DNA from: an uncultured Muribaculaceae bacterium
GTDB lineage: Bacteria; Bacteroidota; Bacteroidia; Bacteroidales; Muribaculaceae
Assembly: GCA_944321705.1 (NCBI GenBank)
Contig: CALUMG010000008.1
Coordinates: 1-64,000, forward strand
Direction of reading: 5' to 3'
Length of the DNA: 64,000 nt
Both the position numbers and the translations under genes were made by a program. The notes under the pieces were generated by a model. It saw only the letters and a program-made list of their open reading frames with translations. It did not search any database and had not been told where the DNA came from. Within the stretch, counting starts at the first letter, position 1, and each line of letters starts with the position of its first letter. Below, in pieces: positions 1 through 10,200 of this stretch.

Positions 1-121
1 ATTCCTTTCCATAAGGCAAAGGTCGGAATTCCTATGGATATTGGAAAATTAATCCCCACTGATTTTCTACTGCCCCCATATTCCATGGCAATCCGCATTC
101 GTGTCGCCACGTCGCAATAAA

Positions 122-153
122 CGAAAAAGGCCGCGCCAATGATGGCGCAGCCT
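122..153 (-). terminator. Rho-independent terminator after the GH128 gene
   Basis: An 11-bp stem (128-138 pairing with 143-153) with a 4-base loop is followed, on the minus strand, by a run of five T. The single imperfect pair becomes a G-U wobble only in the minus-strand transcript, so the hairpin fits termination of the gene ending at 208. Nothing T-rich follows on the plus strand. Confidence 0.75.
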
Positions 154-207
154 CGATATCTCTCACACATGCTTGCGCATGCGCGACAATTTACTAACCT
201 TATTTGC

Positions 208-3200
208 TTACTTCACGATGAATCGTGCAACTTCTCCGGCAGAATTGCGCAAGAAGTAGATACCTGCAGCGAGGTCGCTAACGTCGAGCGATTGTCCTGC
301 ATAAGTTTCTTGCTTAACCATCAAACCGTTGATGTTGTACACATACAATTCCGTACCTTCTTCAGCTACGACGTTGAGTGTTCCGTCGGTGATGGTAGGA
401 TAAACGCGGAAGTTGTCGCTCAATCCGTTTTCAACACCTTGCACGCTGCCAAAGGCTTTCGATACTGCCATCCAGCCCACTGCGTCGGTTGCCACAGTTA
501 CCGACTGTCCGTTTGATTTCTCACGTTGTTTCAATACGGTAACGCCTGTGTTTGTCAAGTCGCTGTAACGCATGTTAACTGTATAGTTGTCGTTTGAAGT
601 CTGCAAGCAGCACAAGAACATAGGAGCCTCATCAAAAGTCGATGAGAACACGATTTCACCCTTCTTGCTCAATTCTCCTACTGTTTCGGCAGTCTTGCCT
701 ACCTCTACTATCGAACCGTCAGAAAGAGTGGTAGTTCCAGGAACGATTGCGAAATAACTGAACGACATGCGCAAAAGGCCTACTTCTGAATTGCCTTCTT
801 CGGCGGTATAGTGAACTTCAAAACCTTCCTTAGTTATGTTGCGGACACGTGCATATACCGGACATCCGGATGTAATGGAGCTCGGGCTGACGAATACAAC
901 CGGCACTTCGGCAAATGGTTTCTCGAAAGTAACTGATACCCAGCGTGTATTTGTTCCGCTGTTTGTACCGGCTTCGACTTCAAGATCTCCCCAATTGTAA
1001 TGGCCTGTCTTGGCTGCTACGAAAGAACCTTCTTCAGGTTGTGGCAAAGATGTTACATTTTGATAAGTCCACGGGTCGACTTTGAAACGCAAACTCTCAG
1101 TGGATACACTTTGTATGCCATAGCTCAACAATGAACGAGATTTACTGTCGAAGTTACCGAATACTACAGCAGGAGTCTCAGCAAACGGAGCACTGCCGTC
1201 GAAATAAACAGACTTCCATTCCAAGTCGGAAAGTGCTACAGTCGACACTCGAACGTCGTCTGTTCCTGTAATTACAGGTATATCGATTGAAGCTTCTTCA
1301 GAAACAGCTTCTTCACCACCGCTCTTGATGCGGATGCGATAGGTATAAGAATGAGATTCTTTAAATGGAGCTACTGTTGCATCGCTATAAGAGTTCTTGT
1401 AAGAAGCTGGCACTTTTGCAAGTACTTCCCATTCACCGTCATCGGTCTTGCGTTCAACATAGCATTCGTCGGTAAGTTCACCAAGGTAGTCGGTCCAAGA
1501 AAGATCGACGGTTTCGTCATTTTGGTTGAATGTAGCCGACATGATAGGAGCAATTACTGCCCATGTCGGCTCTACGGCATATTCCGAGTTATAAGCCATC
1601 GGAGCATTGTTCTTTGCGTAGAATTCACCGGCATACGACAACTTCTGGTTCAACGGGCCACCTGCAGTATACTTGCCGTTGTTGTCCATGATGCCGTCAT
1701 TGTCAGAGTCACTTTGACCGATAACAATAGCTGTTTCATCACCTACCCAGTTGTAGATTGAGTAGCGTTCAATCCAAGGAGTTTCGTCAAACAACTTGAT
1801 GATCTTTTCAAGGTCGGCACGAGCCTTTTGAGCATTACCTGCCGAGTCACCCGGCCAAGGTTCATTGCCATGAGTCCAGTTTGCACCGTTGTTCCACTCT
1901 GTAATCCAGATAGGAAGACCTGTGCGGTTGTGGATATCTTCCAATTTTTGTTTCCATTTTTCGATGCTTACGTTACCTTCACCGTCAACCACATTCTGTG
2001 CACCGCCGGGACCTCCCCAGTAAGCGTGAACAGCTACATAGTCCACACGGTAGTTGCGCTTCTTGGCTTCGTCAAGGAATTCATAGAGCCAGTTCAAGTT
2101 ATCGGCGATGGCCGGAGTACCAAGACGCAATCCCGATTCCATCATCTTCGGCCATTGGTCAATGGCTGTTTGAACCGATGCATTTGCTTGTTCAGGACGG
2201 TCAGGCTCGTTATAACCGAGCAAATGGGTCACATCTTCCTTAGGATTGATTACCGGGAAGTCAGGCCATCCCTTGTTTTGCTTGATAAGTGCATACTCAG
2301 AATCTTCGGTAGTGTATTTGTCGGCACTCCAAGAGTAGTACCAAGTCGAGTTGGTCAATCCAAGCTCGTTGAACCAGCCGCTGCCGCTTGAGCACCAGCC
2401 CTTCTTTGATACCCATTGCCAACGGAAGCAACGTATGTAAGAAACCTTGCCGTTCAATTCGTTTTGGAGAACCGGTATTTCAAGATCTTCCTCGTCGGCA
2501 ATGAACACCTTGCTGTAACCGCAACCGTCTGTTTCATTGGCAAGTGTTGCCATGTAGCCGCGTTTCAATTTTATAGATTTGATGGCATTGTCAAATTCTC
2601 CAAGTGCTTGATAAGGAGTAGTAACAATGTATTCAGCCTTTTCGCCAGTGTAATTTTCGCCGGTCCATGCCTCAAGTGCGACATAATCTTCGGCTTGTGG
2701 GATGATGACAGTACCTTGCAAATAGATGTTGACACGAGCGTTCACACCCGGCTCGATGGCTTCGCCGTTTACCGTAACCGCGCTCAAATACTTGTCGATT
2801 GCTATTGATGGCTTCACGTTGTCGAAGTACAACCATGCATCGGGCGATTGCAAGTCGACAGTGGCACCATTGCGCAACGGATCAATGTCGGTCAAGTGCA
2901 AATCGGTCTTTGAAGAAAGCACCTTGCTTTCACCATCGAGATATGTACCTTCTTCAGGATTTACCGCTTCGTTGAATGCAACTATCGCAGCATTAAGGTC
3001 GTTTACAGCATTGTTTACTGCTGTTTGGTCGGCAGGATTATCAAGCACCTCCTTGGCAGCATCGATGGCTTCTTGCAATGCTGTGGCAGCCGATTGCGGG
3101 TATTGTCCCGGCTCATCACCGATTGTAGCACCGGCAAGAGTTTCTTCGGCCGTAGTTATCGCGCTTTCAAGATTGGAAGTATTGATAGGTATTTCTACAA

Positions 3201-3687
3201 CAAGTTGCCACAAGTGCTTTCCGTCAAGTCCGTTCTTGTCGCTATATACGCCACCGCCATCATTGTTATTGTCCGAACCGATGCAGTTTTCTCCATTAGC
3301 CATGCCTGCGCAGGCAATGGTGATATAGCTGTCCATGTAAGATTGCGACAATCTATATTGGGCCATTTCATTGCCTGTCGGGTCGTCTACCCATACCAAT
3401 GTCCATCCTTCAGGCTCGTCACCTGCCAAGTATTGGCCGGTTTCGACAAGCTTGATGTTGTAAGTGTTATCAACACCTTCTACGGCCTCAAACGTGAAAC
3501 GTTGGGCTGTGACAGCGCCGGGCGACATGATTTTAAGCTTCCCTGCATCGTTACTCAAGCATAAACCGCTTGTGTGAAGGATGTAATACTCCGTCCCGGC
3601 TTCAGGAGCTGTGATGGGAGCTTGTGCAAATGCTGCAGTGCACCACATCAGCACGGCTGAGAGTAATAAGAATAATCTCGTTTTCAT
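208..3687 (-). CDS. T9SS-sorted multidomain GH128-type endo-beta-1,3-glucanase
   Basis: Predicted secreted glycanase of 1159 residues. I chose the ATG at 3687 because it begins a clean signal peptide (residues 1-21, MKTRLFLLL...AAFA); an upstream in-frame start would add 20 non-signal residues. Visible parts: a ricin-like beta-trefoil region (about 22-167), an alanine-rich three-helix FIVAR-like segment (168-247), a beta-rich linker, then an Asl1-like GH128 catalytic domain (about 415-700). Its LGYNEPD motif near residue 494 and ITEWNNG motif near 597 carry the expected acid/base and nucleophile glutamates. An Fn3-like module (about 705-815) and beta-rich H-type-lectin-like segments follow. 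The last 75 residues form a type A T9SS sorting domain (VYNINGLMV...GIYFLR), so the protein should cross the outer membrane by T9SS and be surface-attached or released. GH128 members characterised so far cut beta-1,3-glucan; the actual substrate here is inference. Confidence 0.85.
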   Translation of the reverse strand: MKTRLFLLLSAVLMWCTAAFAQAPITAPEAGTEYYILHTSGLCLSNDAGKLKIMSPGAVTAQRFTFEAVEGVDNTYNIKLVETGQYLAGDEPEGWTLVWVDDPTGNEMAQYRLSQSYMDSYITIACAGMANGENCIGSDNNNDGGGVYSDKNGLDGKHLWQLVVEIPINTSNLESAITTAEETLAGATIGDEPGQYPQSAATALQEAIDAAKEVLDNPADQTAVNNAVNDLNAAIVAFNEAVNPEEGTYLDGESKVLSSKTDLHLTDIDPLRNGATVDLQSPDAWLYFDNVKPSIAIDKYLSAVTVNGEAIEPGVNARVNIYLQGTVIIPQAEDYVALEAWTGENYTGEKAEYIVTTPYQALGEFDNAIKSIKLKRGYMATLANETDGCGYSKVFIADEEDLEIPVLQNELNGKVSYIRCFRWQWVSKKGWCSSGSGWFNELGLTNSTWYYSWSADKYTTEDSEYALIKQNKGWPDFPVINPKEDVTHLLGYNEPDRPEQANASVQTAIDQWPKMMESGLRLGTPAIADNLNWLYEFLDEAKKRNYRVDYVAVHAYWGGPGGAQNVVDGEGNVSIEKWKQKLEDIHNRTGLPIWITEWNNGANWTHGNEPWPGDSAGNAQKARADLEKIIKLFDETPWIERYSIYNWVGDETAIVIGQSDSDNDGIMDNNGKYTAGGPLNQKLSYAGEFYAKNNAPMAYNSEYAVEPTWAVIAPIMSATFNQNDETVDLSWTDYLGELTDECYVERKTDDGEWEVLAKVPASYKNSYSDATVAPFKESHSYTYRIRIKSGGEEAVSEEASIDIPVITGTDDVRVSTVALSDLEWKSVYFDGSAPFAETPAVVFGNFDSKSRSLLSYGIQSVSTESLRFKVDPWTYQNVTSLPQPEEGSFVAAKTGHYNWGDLEVEAGTNSGTNTRWVSVTFEKPFAEVPVVFVSPSSITSGCPVYARVRNITKEGFEVHYTAEEGNSEVGLLRMSFSYFAIVPGTTTLSDGSIVEVGKTAETVGELSKKGEIVFSSTFDEAPMFLCCLQTSNDNYTVNMRYSDLTNTGVTVLKQREKSNGQSVTVATDAVGWMAVSKAFGSVQGVENGLSDNFRVYPTITDGTLNVVAEEGTELYVYNINGLMVKQETYAGQSLDVSDLAAGIYFLRNSAGEVARFIVK

Positions 3688-3955
3688 TAATATAAAAGAT
3701 TTTGAAAAATTAGTGGCATTGTCAGTGATTCGCCAAGCATCCGCCATGTGTGCGATGCCGTCGCGCCTCGTTTGTGCGTTTTGCCCACCATGCGATGGCT
3801 CTAAGCCACATCGATGGGATGATTTCTTTCGAATGAAAGTCGATACGTGAGTATTCGTTTCGCCGAGTTGCCTGATTTTGGACTCGAAATGATTGAAGCG
3901 ACTTGACGGACCCGAGATGGGAATGAGGCGATTCTCACCATTAATGAATGGAGTT

Positions 3956-3992
3956 TAAAAAGTGCTTCCTCAAAGAGTTCGGGGAAACACTT
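3956..3992 (-). terminator. Second hairpin terminator downstream of the CBM-like gene
   Basis: A 10-bp stem (3960-3969 with 3983-3992) is followed on the minus strand by TTTTAAA. Its one non-Watson-Crick position is a G-U pair only in the minus transcript. It lies directly after another hairpin (4003-4043), giving a tandem terminator. Confidence 0.55.
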
Positions 3993-4002
3993 ATATATAA
4001 GA

Positions 4003-4043
4003 AACTTGGTAACAGACAAGTCCATTATTTCTGCTACCAAGTT
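4003..4043 (-). terminator. First hairpin terminator downstream of the CBM-like gene
   Basis: A 13-bp stem (4003-4015 with 4031-4043), with one position that is a G-U wobble in the minus-strand RNA, sits 14 bases past the stop of the gene ending at 4057. A pyrimidine-rich, T-containing tract follows. Confidence 0.65.
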
Positions 4044-4056
4044 CCATTAACCTATC

Positions 4057-5052
4057 TTAGAGGATGAATTTCTTAGATTGTCCACCCACGTTTGCGATAT
4101 AAACACCCTTGCCATAGTTGTCAAGGTCGATTGTCAAAGTTTCAGCTCCGGCTACAGTGCTGTAAACAAGCTTTCCAGCGATGTCATAGATGTTTACAGG
4201 AGTACCTGCTTGTGCACCGTTCACTTGAAGCACGCTGCCGACAGTGTAGATTTGCATGTTGTCGGTTGCTACGCCTTCAACACTGCCACCATCTCCTAAT
4301 GCAAACACAAGTTCATCGAAGTCTACGCGTACATTTTCATTAGCAGGCATACCGTCACCTTGTCCACCGGCTGAGTTAAGACCTACTGCAACTACCATCT
4401 GTGTTTCAGAATTTGTCGTCAAGCCTGTAATTTCAAATTTGGTCCAAGGTTGCATTTCGCCTTCGCTACCATCTTCAAGAGGAGTGATTTGTATTTCATC
4501 AAGCAAAAGGCCACCGGTCAAACCGCTACCTGATTGAACTGCACCTTCATATACACGGATGTAACGAACTGCAGGTTGCTTGTCGCGAGTACCACCGGTG
4601 CTTGGAACACGGAAAATACCGCTGAAAGTATAAGTTTCACCCGGAGTTACATCTACTGTTTGTTGCAAACCGCCTGTATCAGACCAACCATTCCACATGT
4701 AGCGTTGCATACGGAAATATTGCCAAGAGCTTCCCGGCATTACAAAATCAGGGTCATTGATTTCATCAACATCGTCATCGGTAACAGGCATGATGCGAGG
4801 AACAGCTTGCCAACGGTCGAAACCTGCATTATTCAAATCGCCTGCTGCATGAGGAACTTCAGTTCCGTCACCTTGCAACTTGCGGTTCCATCCCGGAATG
4901 TATTCTGCAACGTTTGTAACACCGTCATCCCATGAGTCCATGGTAGTAACTGTTGCCTCGAAATCACCGTTTTCGAGAAGGTTTTCTTGTGCTGATGCTG
5001 TTCCTGCCAACATGGCAACAGCTGCACCGAGAAGTAAAAATTTTGCTTTCAT
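4057..5052 (-). CDS. Secreted carbohydrate-binding-like protein with T9SS sorting domain
   Basis: A 331-residue exported protein with a signal peptide at residues 1-21 (ending AGTASA). The mature start reads NLLENGDFE, followed by tryptophan and aromatic-rich beta strands to about residue 255. This is the pattern of galactose-binding-fold (CBM4/9-like) jelly-roll modules. I see no catalytic signature. The last 75 residues form a type A T9SS sorting domain (VNIYDIAGKLV, then GVYIANVGGQSKKFIL). It lies between SusD and the T9SS-sorted GH128 enzyme, so a surface glycan-binding role beside SusD, comparable to SusE/F-type proteins but routed by T9SS, is my inference. The family was not identified with certainty. 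Confidence 0.75.
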   Translation of the reverse strand: MKAKFLLLGAAVAMLAGTASAQENLLENGDFEATVTTMDSWDDGVTNVAEYIPGWNRKLQGDGTEVPHAAGDLNNAGFDRWQAVPRIMPVTDDDVDEINDPDFVMPGSSWQYFRMQRYMWNGWSDTGGLQQTVDVTPGETYTFSGIFRVPSTGGTRDKQPAVRYIRVYEGAVQSGSGLTGGLLLDEIQITPLEDGSEGEMQPWTKFEITGLTTNSETQMVVAVGLNSAGGQGDGMPANENVRVDFDELVFALGDGGSVEGVATDNMQIYTVGSVLQVNGAQAGTPVNIYDIAGKLVYSTVAGAETLTIDLDNYGKGVYIANVGGQSKKFIL

Positions 5053-5092
5053 AAAAAATTAACGTTAAAATGTAAATGAAAAATGTTATTTT

Positions 5093-5136
5093 GAAAATTC
5101 GGAGCCGTCAACGACAAGCCGTCCCCGGCCCCGAAT
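5093..5136 (-). terminator. Hairpin between susD and the CBM-like gene (terminator or attenuator)
   Basis: A 10-bp stem (5097-5106 with 5127-5136) has one position that pairs as G-U only in the minus transcript, and is followed by TTTTCAAAA on that strand. It lies 23 bases after the susD stop. No promoter was seen between it and the next minus gene (start 5052), so partial termination that lowers expression of the downstream genes relative to susCD is plausible. Confidence 0.6.
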
Positions 5137-5159
5137 ATCGTTTGTTTTAGATTATCTCA

Positions 5160-7181
5160 TTAATCAAGCGGAGCATCGTTTGCTTCCAAGCTCCAACCAT
5201 AGTTCTGGTAAAGGATGCCTTCACCGCAGAGGTCGAATTGCTTGATAGGTATAGGACGCAAGTAGTAAGCATTGTGCCATCCAAGTCCGTCGTATGCCGT
5301 CGATGAAAGCAATATTTCATACGGGCGGAGGAACAAGCTGCGGTCGGGAGCCGAAACAGTCGATTTAGGATCAGCAGGATCGTATTGCAAACGACGATAA
5401 CGGTATTCCGAAACAATCTTGCCGCTTTCATCAGCCCAGAGCTGGAATCCTTCAACGTGGTACTTGGTTGTCTTCAATTGATCCATAGAACGCCAACGCT
5501 TCAAGTCCATGTCGCGCAAGCCGAGACCCATAAGTTCGCAACGACGTTCACGACGGATGCTGTACAGAGTCGGGTCTGTAAGAGGTGCTCCTTTACTATA
5601 AGCACCCCAGTCGTAATTGCAATCAGTTTCTGCTGTTTCCTCTCCCATGTTAGTAGCATCAATAGTTGTTTGGATAGAAGCGGTGATGCGCCCGTGCTTT
5701 TGACGCAATTCAGTCCAATATGCATCAACATTTCCGCCCCTTTCGTGGTGACGTTCGTAGTATGCTTCGATGTAGTTAAGATAAGCTTCCGAAGCCATAT
5801 AGGAAGGAGAACCGGTGTAACCGCCGGTGTTGCTGTTCTGTTCCTTGTCGTAGGAGTTACCCATGCGCAATGTGTAACCTGTAACGGCCTTACCCTTTGA
5901 ATCATCGGTAGAAGCGATGGCAGGGTTGGTTGGCTCAGTAATCTGTCCTGCTTCGCCAAGTTCGCTGTCTACATTGATGAAGTAGTTAACCTGACCCGGT
6001 TGCTTCAACCATACAGTGATGCGGGCATCACGGTTTTGACGAACCTTGCTGATACCATCTTCTTCGTAAGTGTAGCTGCTTGCGTAAGTCGGCTTACCGT
6101 CGGCCATCAAGAAGCTGTTTACAAGGCTGCGGGTAGTTCCCACACCGGCATTTGTAACCTGAGCATTGTAAACCACGCAGTGGCCTACGCCGAGGGTACG
6201 GCTGTAAGGACGCCAAAGAACAACTTCGCTGTAGCCCGACATGTCTTCGGTTGCATACATGTCCATGTACGGATTAGGGTCTTCATCAGCGCTTTGCTGT
6301 ACATGGCCTGTGTTTTCAACAAGCGGGTGGTTAGCCACTACTGAGTCGGCAGCTTCATAAGCACGTTCAAGGAAGTAGTTGATTTCGGCTTCACGAGAAC
6401 CTGCAGGATATTGGTAGTTAGGATACATGTCGCGGCCGGTCCATTTGCTTCCGCCCGGAACATAGTCCTCATGATACTTCAACCAAGTTCCTTCGTACAA
6501 GCCAAGACGAGACTTGAGCAACATTGCCGCGTCGTTTGAGATACGGCTCTTCTCGGCTACGCCGGGAGTAGAAGCATCGGTGTCCTTGAAGTAACCTGAT
6601 GCGATATCAAGGTCGGACATGATGAAACGAGCTACCTCGTTGCGAGGGAAACGCTTGCTGGCTTCAATAAGCACGGCTTCATCATCAGGCATCATTTCGG
6701 TGATGATAGGAAGGTCACCAAATTGCTTGTAAAGGTCGAAGTAAGCTACTGCACGCATGAAGTAAACTTCACCGATGTAGTGCTTGATGTGACTTTCTTC
6801 GCCATCCAATTCTCCTGCCTCATACTTAGGCATTACATAATTGAAGAAGTAGTTGCAACGAGTCACTTTGCTGAACGAGTAGTTACCATCGCTCATGCCG
6901 GTGTACCAAGTACCTACATAGCTGCTGCTCGGGTTTTGGCCAATCATGTTGTCGGTACCCGAATCCCAGCCGAACATACCCCATGAGTACATACCTCCGT
7001 GTGACGGAAGGAAATCTTCATACATGTCGTCAACGTAAGCAGCCAACTCGGTGTCACTGTTGAAATAGTTCTCGGGTGGAATGCCCGTTGGCGGTGTTAT
7101 GTCCAAATAATCATTACATCCGGACATCATTACGGCTGCAGTGAGACAGCCAAGCCATTTGGCATATCTATATTTTTTCAT
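5160..7181 (-). CDS. SusD/RagB-family nutrient-binding outer membrane lipoprotein
   Basis: SusD-like lipoprotein of 673 residues, toward the long end for the family. The N-terminus has a lipoprotein signal with lipobox MSGC (Cys22) followed by NDYLDITPP, the usual start of mature SusD proteins. Helical TPR-like segments and the typical 'YFMRAVAYFDLYKQFGDLP' segment near residue 165 are clear, as is the C-terminal RRERRCELMGLGLRDMDLKRW segment common in RagB/SusD. SusD caps the SusC pore and captures oligosaccharides at the cell surface. The gene begins 29 bases after the susC stop, so the two form a pair. The ligand cannot be told from sequence; the adjacent GH128 suggests beta-glucan. Confidence 0.95.
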   Translation of the reverse strand: MKKYRYAKWLGCLTAAVMMSGCNDYLDITPPTGIPPENYFNSDTELAAYVDDMYEDFLPSHGGMYSWGMFGWDSGTDNMIGQNPSSSYVGTWYTGMSDGNYSFSKVTRCNYFFNYVMPKYEAGELDGEESHIKHYIGEVYFMRAVAYFDLYKQFGDLPIITEMMPDDEAVLIEASKRFPRNEVARFIMSDLDIASGYFKDTDASTPGVAEKSRISNDAAMLLKSRLGLYEGTWLKYHEDYVPGGSKWTGRDMYPNYQYPAGSREAEINYFLERAYEAADSVVANHPLVENTGHVQQSADEDPNPYMDMYATEDMSGYSEVVLWRPYSRTLGVGHCVVYNAQVTNAGVGTTRSLVNSFLMADGKPTYASSYTYEEDGISKVRQNRDARITVWLKQPGQVNYFINVDSELGEAGQITEPTNPAIASTDDSKGKAVTGYTLRMGNSYDKEQNSNTGGYTGSPSYMASEAYLNYIEAYYERHHERGGNVDAYWTELRQKHGRITASIQTTIDATNMGEETAETDCNYDWGAYSKGAPLTDPTLYSIRRERRCELMGLGLRDMDLKRWRSMDQLKTTKYHVEGFQLWADESGKIVSEYRYRRLQYDPADPKSTVSAPDRSLFLRPYEILLSSTAYDGLGWHNAYYLRPIPIKQFDLCGEGILYQNYGWSLEANDAPLD

Positions 7182-7210
7182 ATATCTATATATCTTGATG
7201 TTGTTGTTGC

Positions 7211-10200
7211 TTAAATTGTTACGTTAAGACCAAATGAAATAGTCATTGACAATGGGTATGCTTCACCAATGTTCTTGTTTGTACCACCGGTGTTACCGCC
7301 GTCAACGGTTTCAGGGTCAAACATCTTAGCCATCTTAGTACCTACCCAGAGGTTTTCACCAGAAACATAGAAACGCAATCTTTCAACAGAAATCTTCTTT
7401 GTCAATTCGGCAGGAAGAGTGTATCCAAGTTGAACGTTCTTCAAGCGGATGTAAGCTGCGTTTTGCAAATAACGAGTTTGGCAATATTGGTTCTTGTTCA
7501 AGTGGAAGTCGCCGCGGCTACCGTTGAAGTAAGGACGTGGATAGTAAGCATCCGGATTGTCTTCGCTCCAGTAGTCAAGGTGTTGAGTGAAGCAGGTAGA
7601 CTTACGTGGGTCACCTGTAGCACCCCAGAACAACCATGAGTCTTGCCAGATGTCGCGTTTGAGGATGCCTTGGAAGAATGCGCTAACGTCAAATCCTTTC
7701 CAGTCGGCGCTCAAGTTGATACCGAAAGAGTAACGTGGAGCCTTGTTACCAATCTTCTTCAAGTCGCCATGGTCTTCGAGGGTGTTTTCACCACTGTTGA
7801 TCTCACCGTCGCCGTTCAAGTCGGCATACATGATATCACCTGCTGCCCACTTGTCGCCGAGTGCTGATTGACCCATGCGCGGAGTTTCAGGATAATATCC
7901 GTGGTAGTTGTAGTAGTTTTGGTCGAGCATGTCGAGATAAGCGTTCATCTCTTCATCTGATTGGGCAATGCCGACGGTTTCATAACCGTAGATGTTGTTG
8001 ATGTATTCGCCTTCGATGTAGTTGCCAAGGTCGTTGGTCGGATTGTTTGAATATTTTGTAACCTTTGCACGAGAGTCAGACAAAGAAGCTGCGATGCTAT
8101 ATCCGAATCCGTTAGCCAAGCGGTCATTCCATTGGATTGACAATTCGAAACCTGAAGTCAACAAATCGGTGTTGTTGATTTGCGGGTTGTTTGCACCAAG
8201 GACTGCAGGCAATTCAGGACCGTTAGCCACCATACCGGTAGTCTTACGTTGATAGTAATCGAACGATCCGGTCAAGCGGTTGTTCAACAATCCCCAGTCA
8301 AGACCGATGTTCCAGCTCTTGATACGTTCCCATGTAAGAGAAGTAGAAATCATGTTGTAAGTACCGCTGCTGTTAGGATAGATTGCAGTGTTAGGCTTGG
8401 CACCGTTTTGAATCCAGTTACCGGCTGCGGTAGAAAGCACGAGCTGCTCATATTGAGAATACCAGTTGTTGGTGTTCTGGTTACCAAGTTGTCCGTAAGA
8501 ACCTCTCAACTTCAAGGTGTTGATTGTTCTGCGATATGGTTCCCAGAATTCTTCGTTTGCGATGTTGTAACCAAGAGAGAATGATGGGAACAGACCCCAG
8601 CGAGAATCTTCCTTGAAACGAGAAGTACCATCGTAACGGAGGTTGAATTCGGCCAAGTAGATGCCGTTGTAGTCATAGTTCAAACGTCCGAAGAAACCGG
8701 CTGTTGTCCAACGGTTGTAGTTACCGCCGATGCTCGGTTTTCTTTCATCACCGGTGAAAGAAGTATCGGTTGTCAAATCACCCCAAACGTAATCATAGTT
8801 AATCAAGCCGTAAGCAGTGTAGCTGTCATTTTCACGACGATAACCTTCGGTCTGGAAACCGAACATGATCTTACCGTTGTGCTTGCCGAAGCTGCGTGCA
8901 TATTCAGTATAGGCGTTGATGTTCATGTAGTTTGAGCGTTCGTGCGACTTGCTTACATAAGAGTCCTTGTCATAACCGATTTTAGCTTGACCAAGAGCGT
9001 TGTAAGAAGTCAAAGGAAGACCTTCTTCACGAGAGCTGTAGTTTACTATGCGATAATTGGCTTCCAAGTGGGTAACCCATCCCTTGATAGGTTCAAGAAT
9101 CAATGCACCTTGGAAGTTGATATCGTCGTTGTTGCTGTAGTTGTAACCACCTTCGGCAATACGCTTCAACTCAGGACCCACACCCCACATCATGTTGCCG
9201 TTGTTGTCGACAAGCGGATGGGTCGGCCAGAAGTTCATTGACAAGTTGTCATACAATGCGCCACCGAGACCACGAGGACGGTCCATGTCTTTGCGGACGA
9301 AACGTGTGCTCAAGTCCAAACGTGCCCAAGAAGACAATTCTGCACTCATCTTGGCTGTCAAGGTGTAACGCTTCATGTCATCCTTTGCTATTTTACTAAG
9401 ACCTGATTGTTGCAAGTAACCGGCAGATGCATAGTAGTTTATCCTTTCAGTACCACCGGTAACGCTCAAGTTGTGCTCTTGAGAGAATGCCCAATCCTTG
9501 TAAACAACGTCATACCAGTCGGTATTGGCAGCATACAAGTTCCAGTCGCCACGCCAGTCGGTACCATTGGCATCGACAAGCATCTGTTGTTGCCAGTCAC
9601 CTGCGATAACGGCTTCGGCACGGTCGCGTACTCCATCGGGGAAGTATTGTCCGTTACCGGCGTTTATGTTAGCAGCATCATAGAAGTCGATGAAGTCAAG
9701 CGAGTTGACCATGTCAGGAATACGGGTCGGCTTGCCCCAACGGAAGTTGTTAGAATAGCTTACTTTTGCCTTTCCTTCCTTACCGCTCTTGGTAGTAATC
9801 AAGATTACACCGAACGGAGCGCGAGAACCGTAGATTGAAGATGCGGCGGCATCCTTCAACACAGAGATTGTTTCGATATCTTGAGGGTTGATAGTGTTGA
9901 TATCACCTTCCATACCGTCAATCAAGATAAGAGGGCTTCCCGACGAAGAACCGATTGTACCGGTACCACGCACGTTGATGTTGGCTGTCTTGTCGAGCGC
10001 ACCTGAGTTGTTGGTAATCAACATACCCGGAACTGCACCTTGCAATGCTTGAACTGCATTTGCAACAGGACGGTCTTCAAGAACCTTTGAATCGATTGTT
10101 GCAACCGAACCTGTCAAGTTTACTTTCTTTTGAGTACCGAAACCTACGACAACAACGTCGTCGAGAAGTTGCGCATCCTCTTTAAGAACGAATTTCAGCG

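Larger units (their letters stand above)
3688..4056. other. Intergenic region between GH128 gene and CBM-like gene
   Basis: This 369-base stretch holds two consecutive minus-strand hairpins (3956-3992 and 4003-4043) near the downstream end of the gene at 4057-5052. The remaining part, about 3690-3955, has no convincing gene and no exact TAnnTTTG promoter on the minus strand. The GH128 gene therefore has no recognisable own promoter from inspection and may depend on read-through or on a non-canonical promoter. Confidence 0.5.

Noticed and set aside
1..120. An open plus-strand frame of 39 codons ending TAA at 118-120, possibly the end of an upstream gene.
   Set aside because: Too short to judge, no recognisable family, and no plus-strand terminator follows; could be chance.
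3801..4040. A 79-codon minus-strand reading frame in the gap before the GH128 gene.
   Set aside because: Covers the hairpin terminators, has no family resemblance and no promoter.
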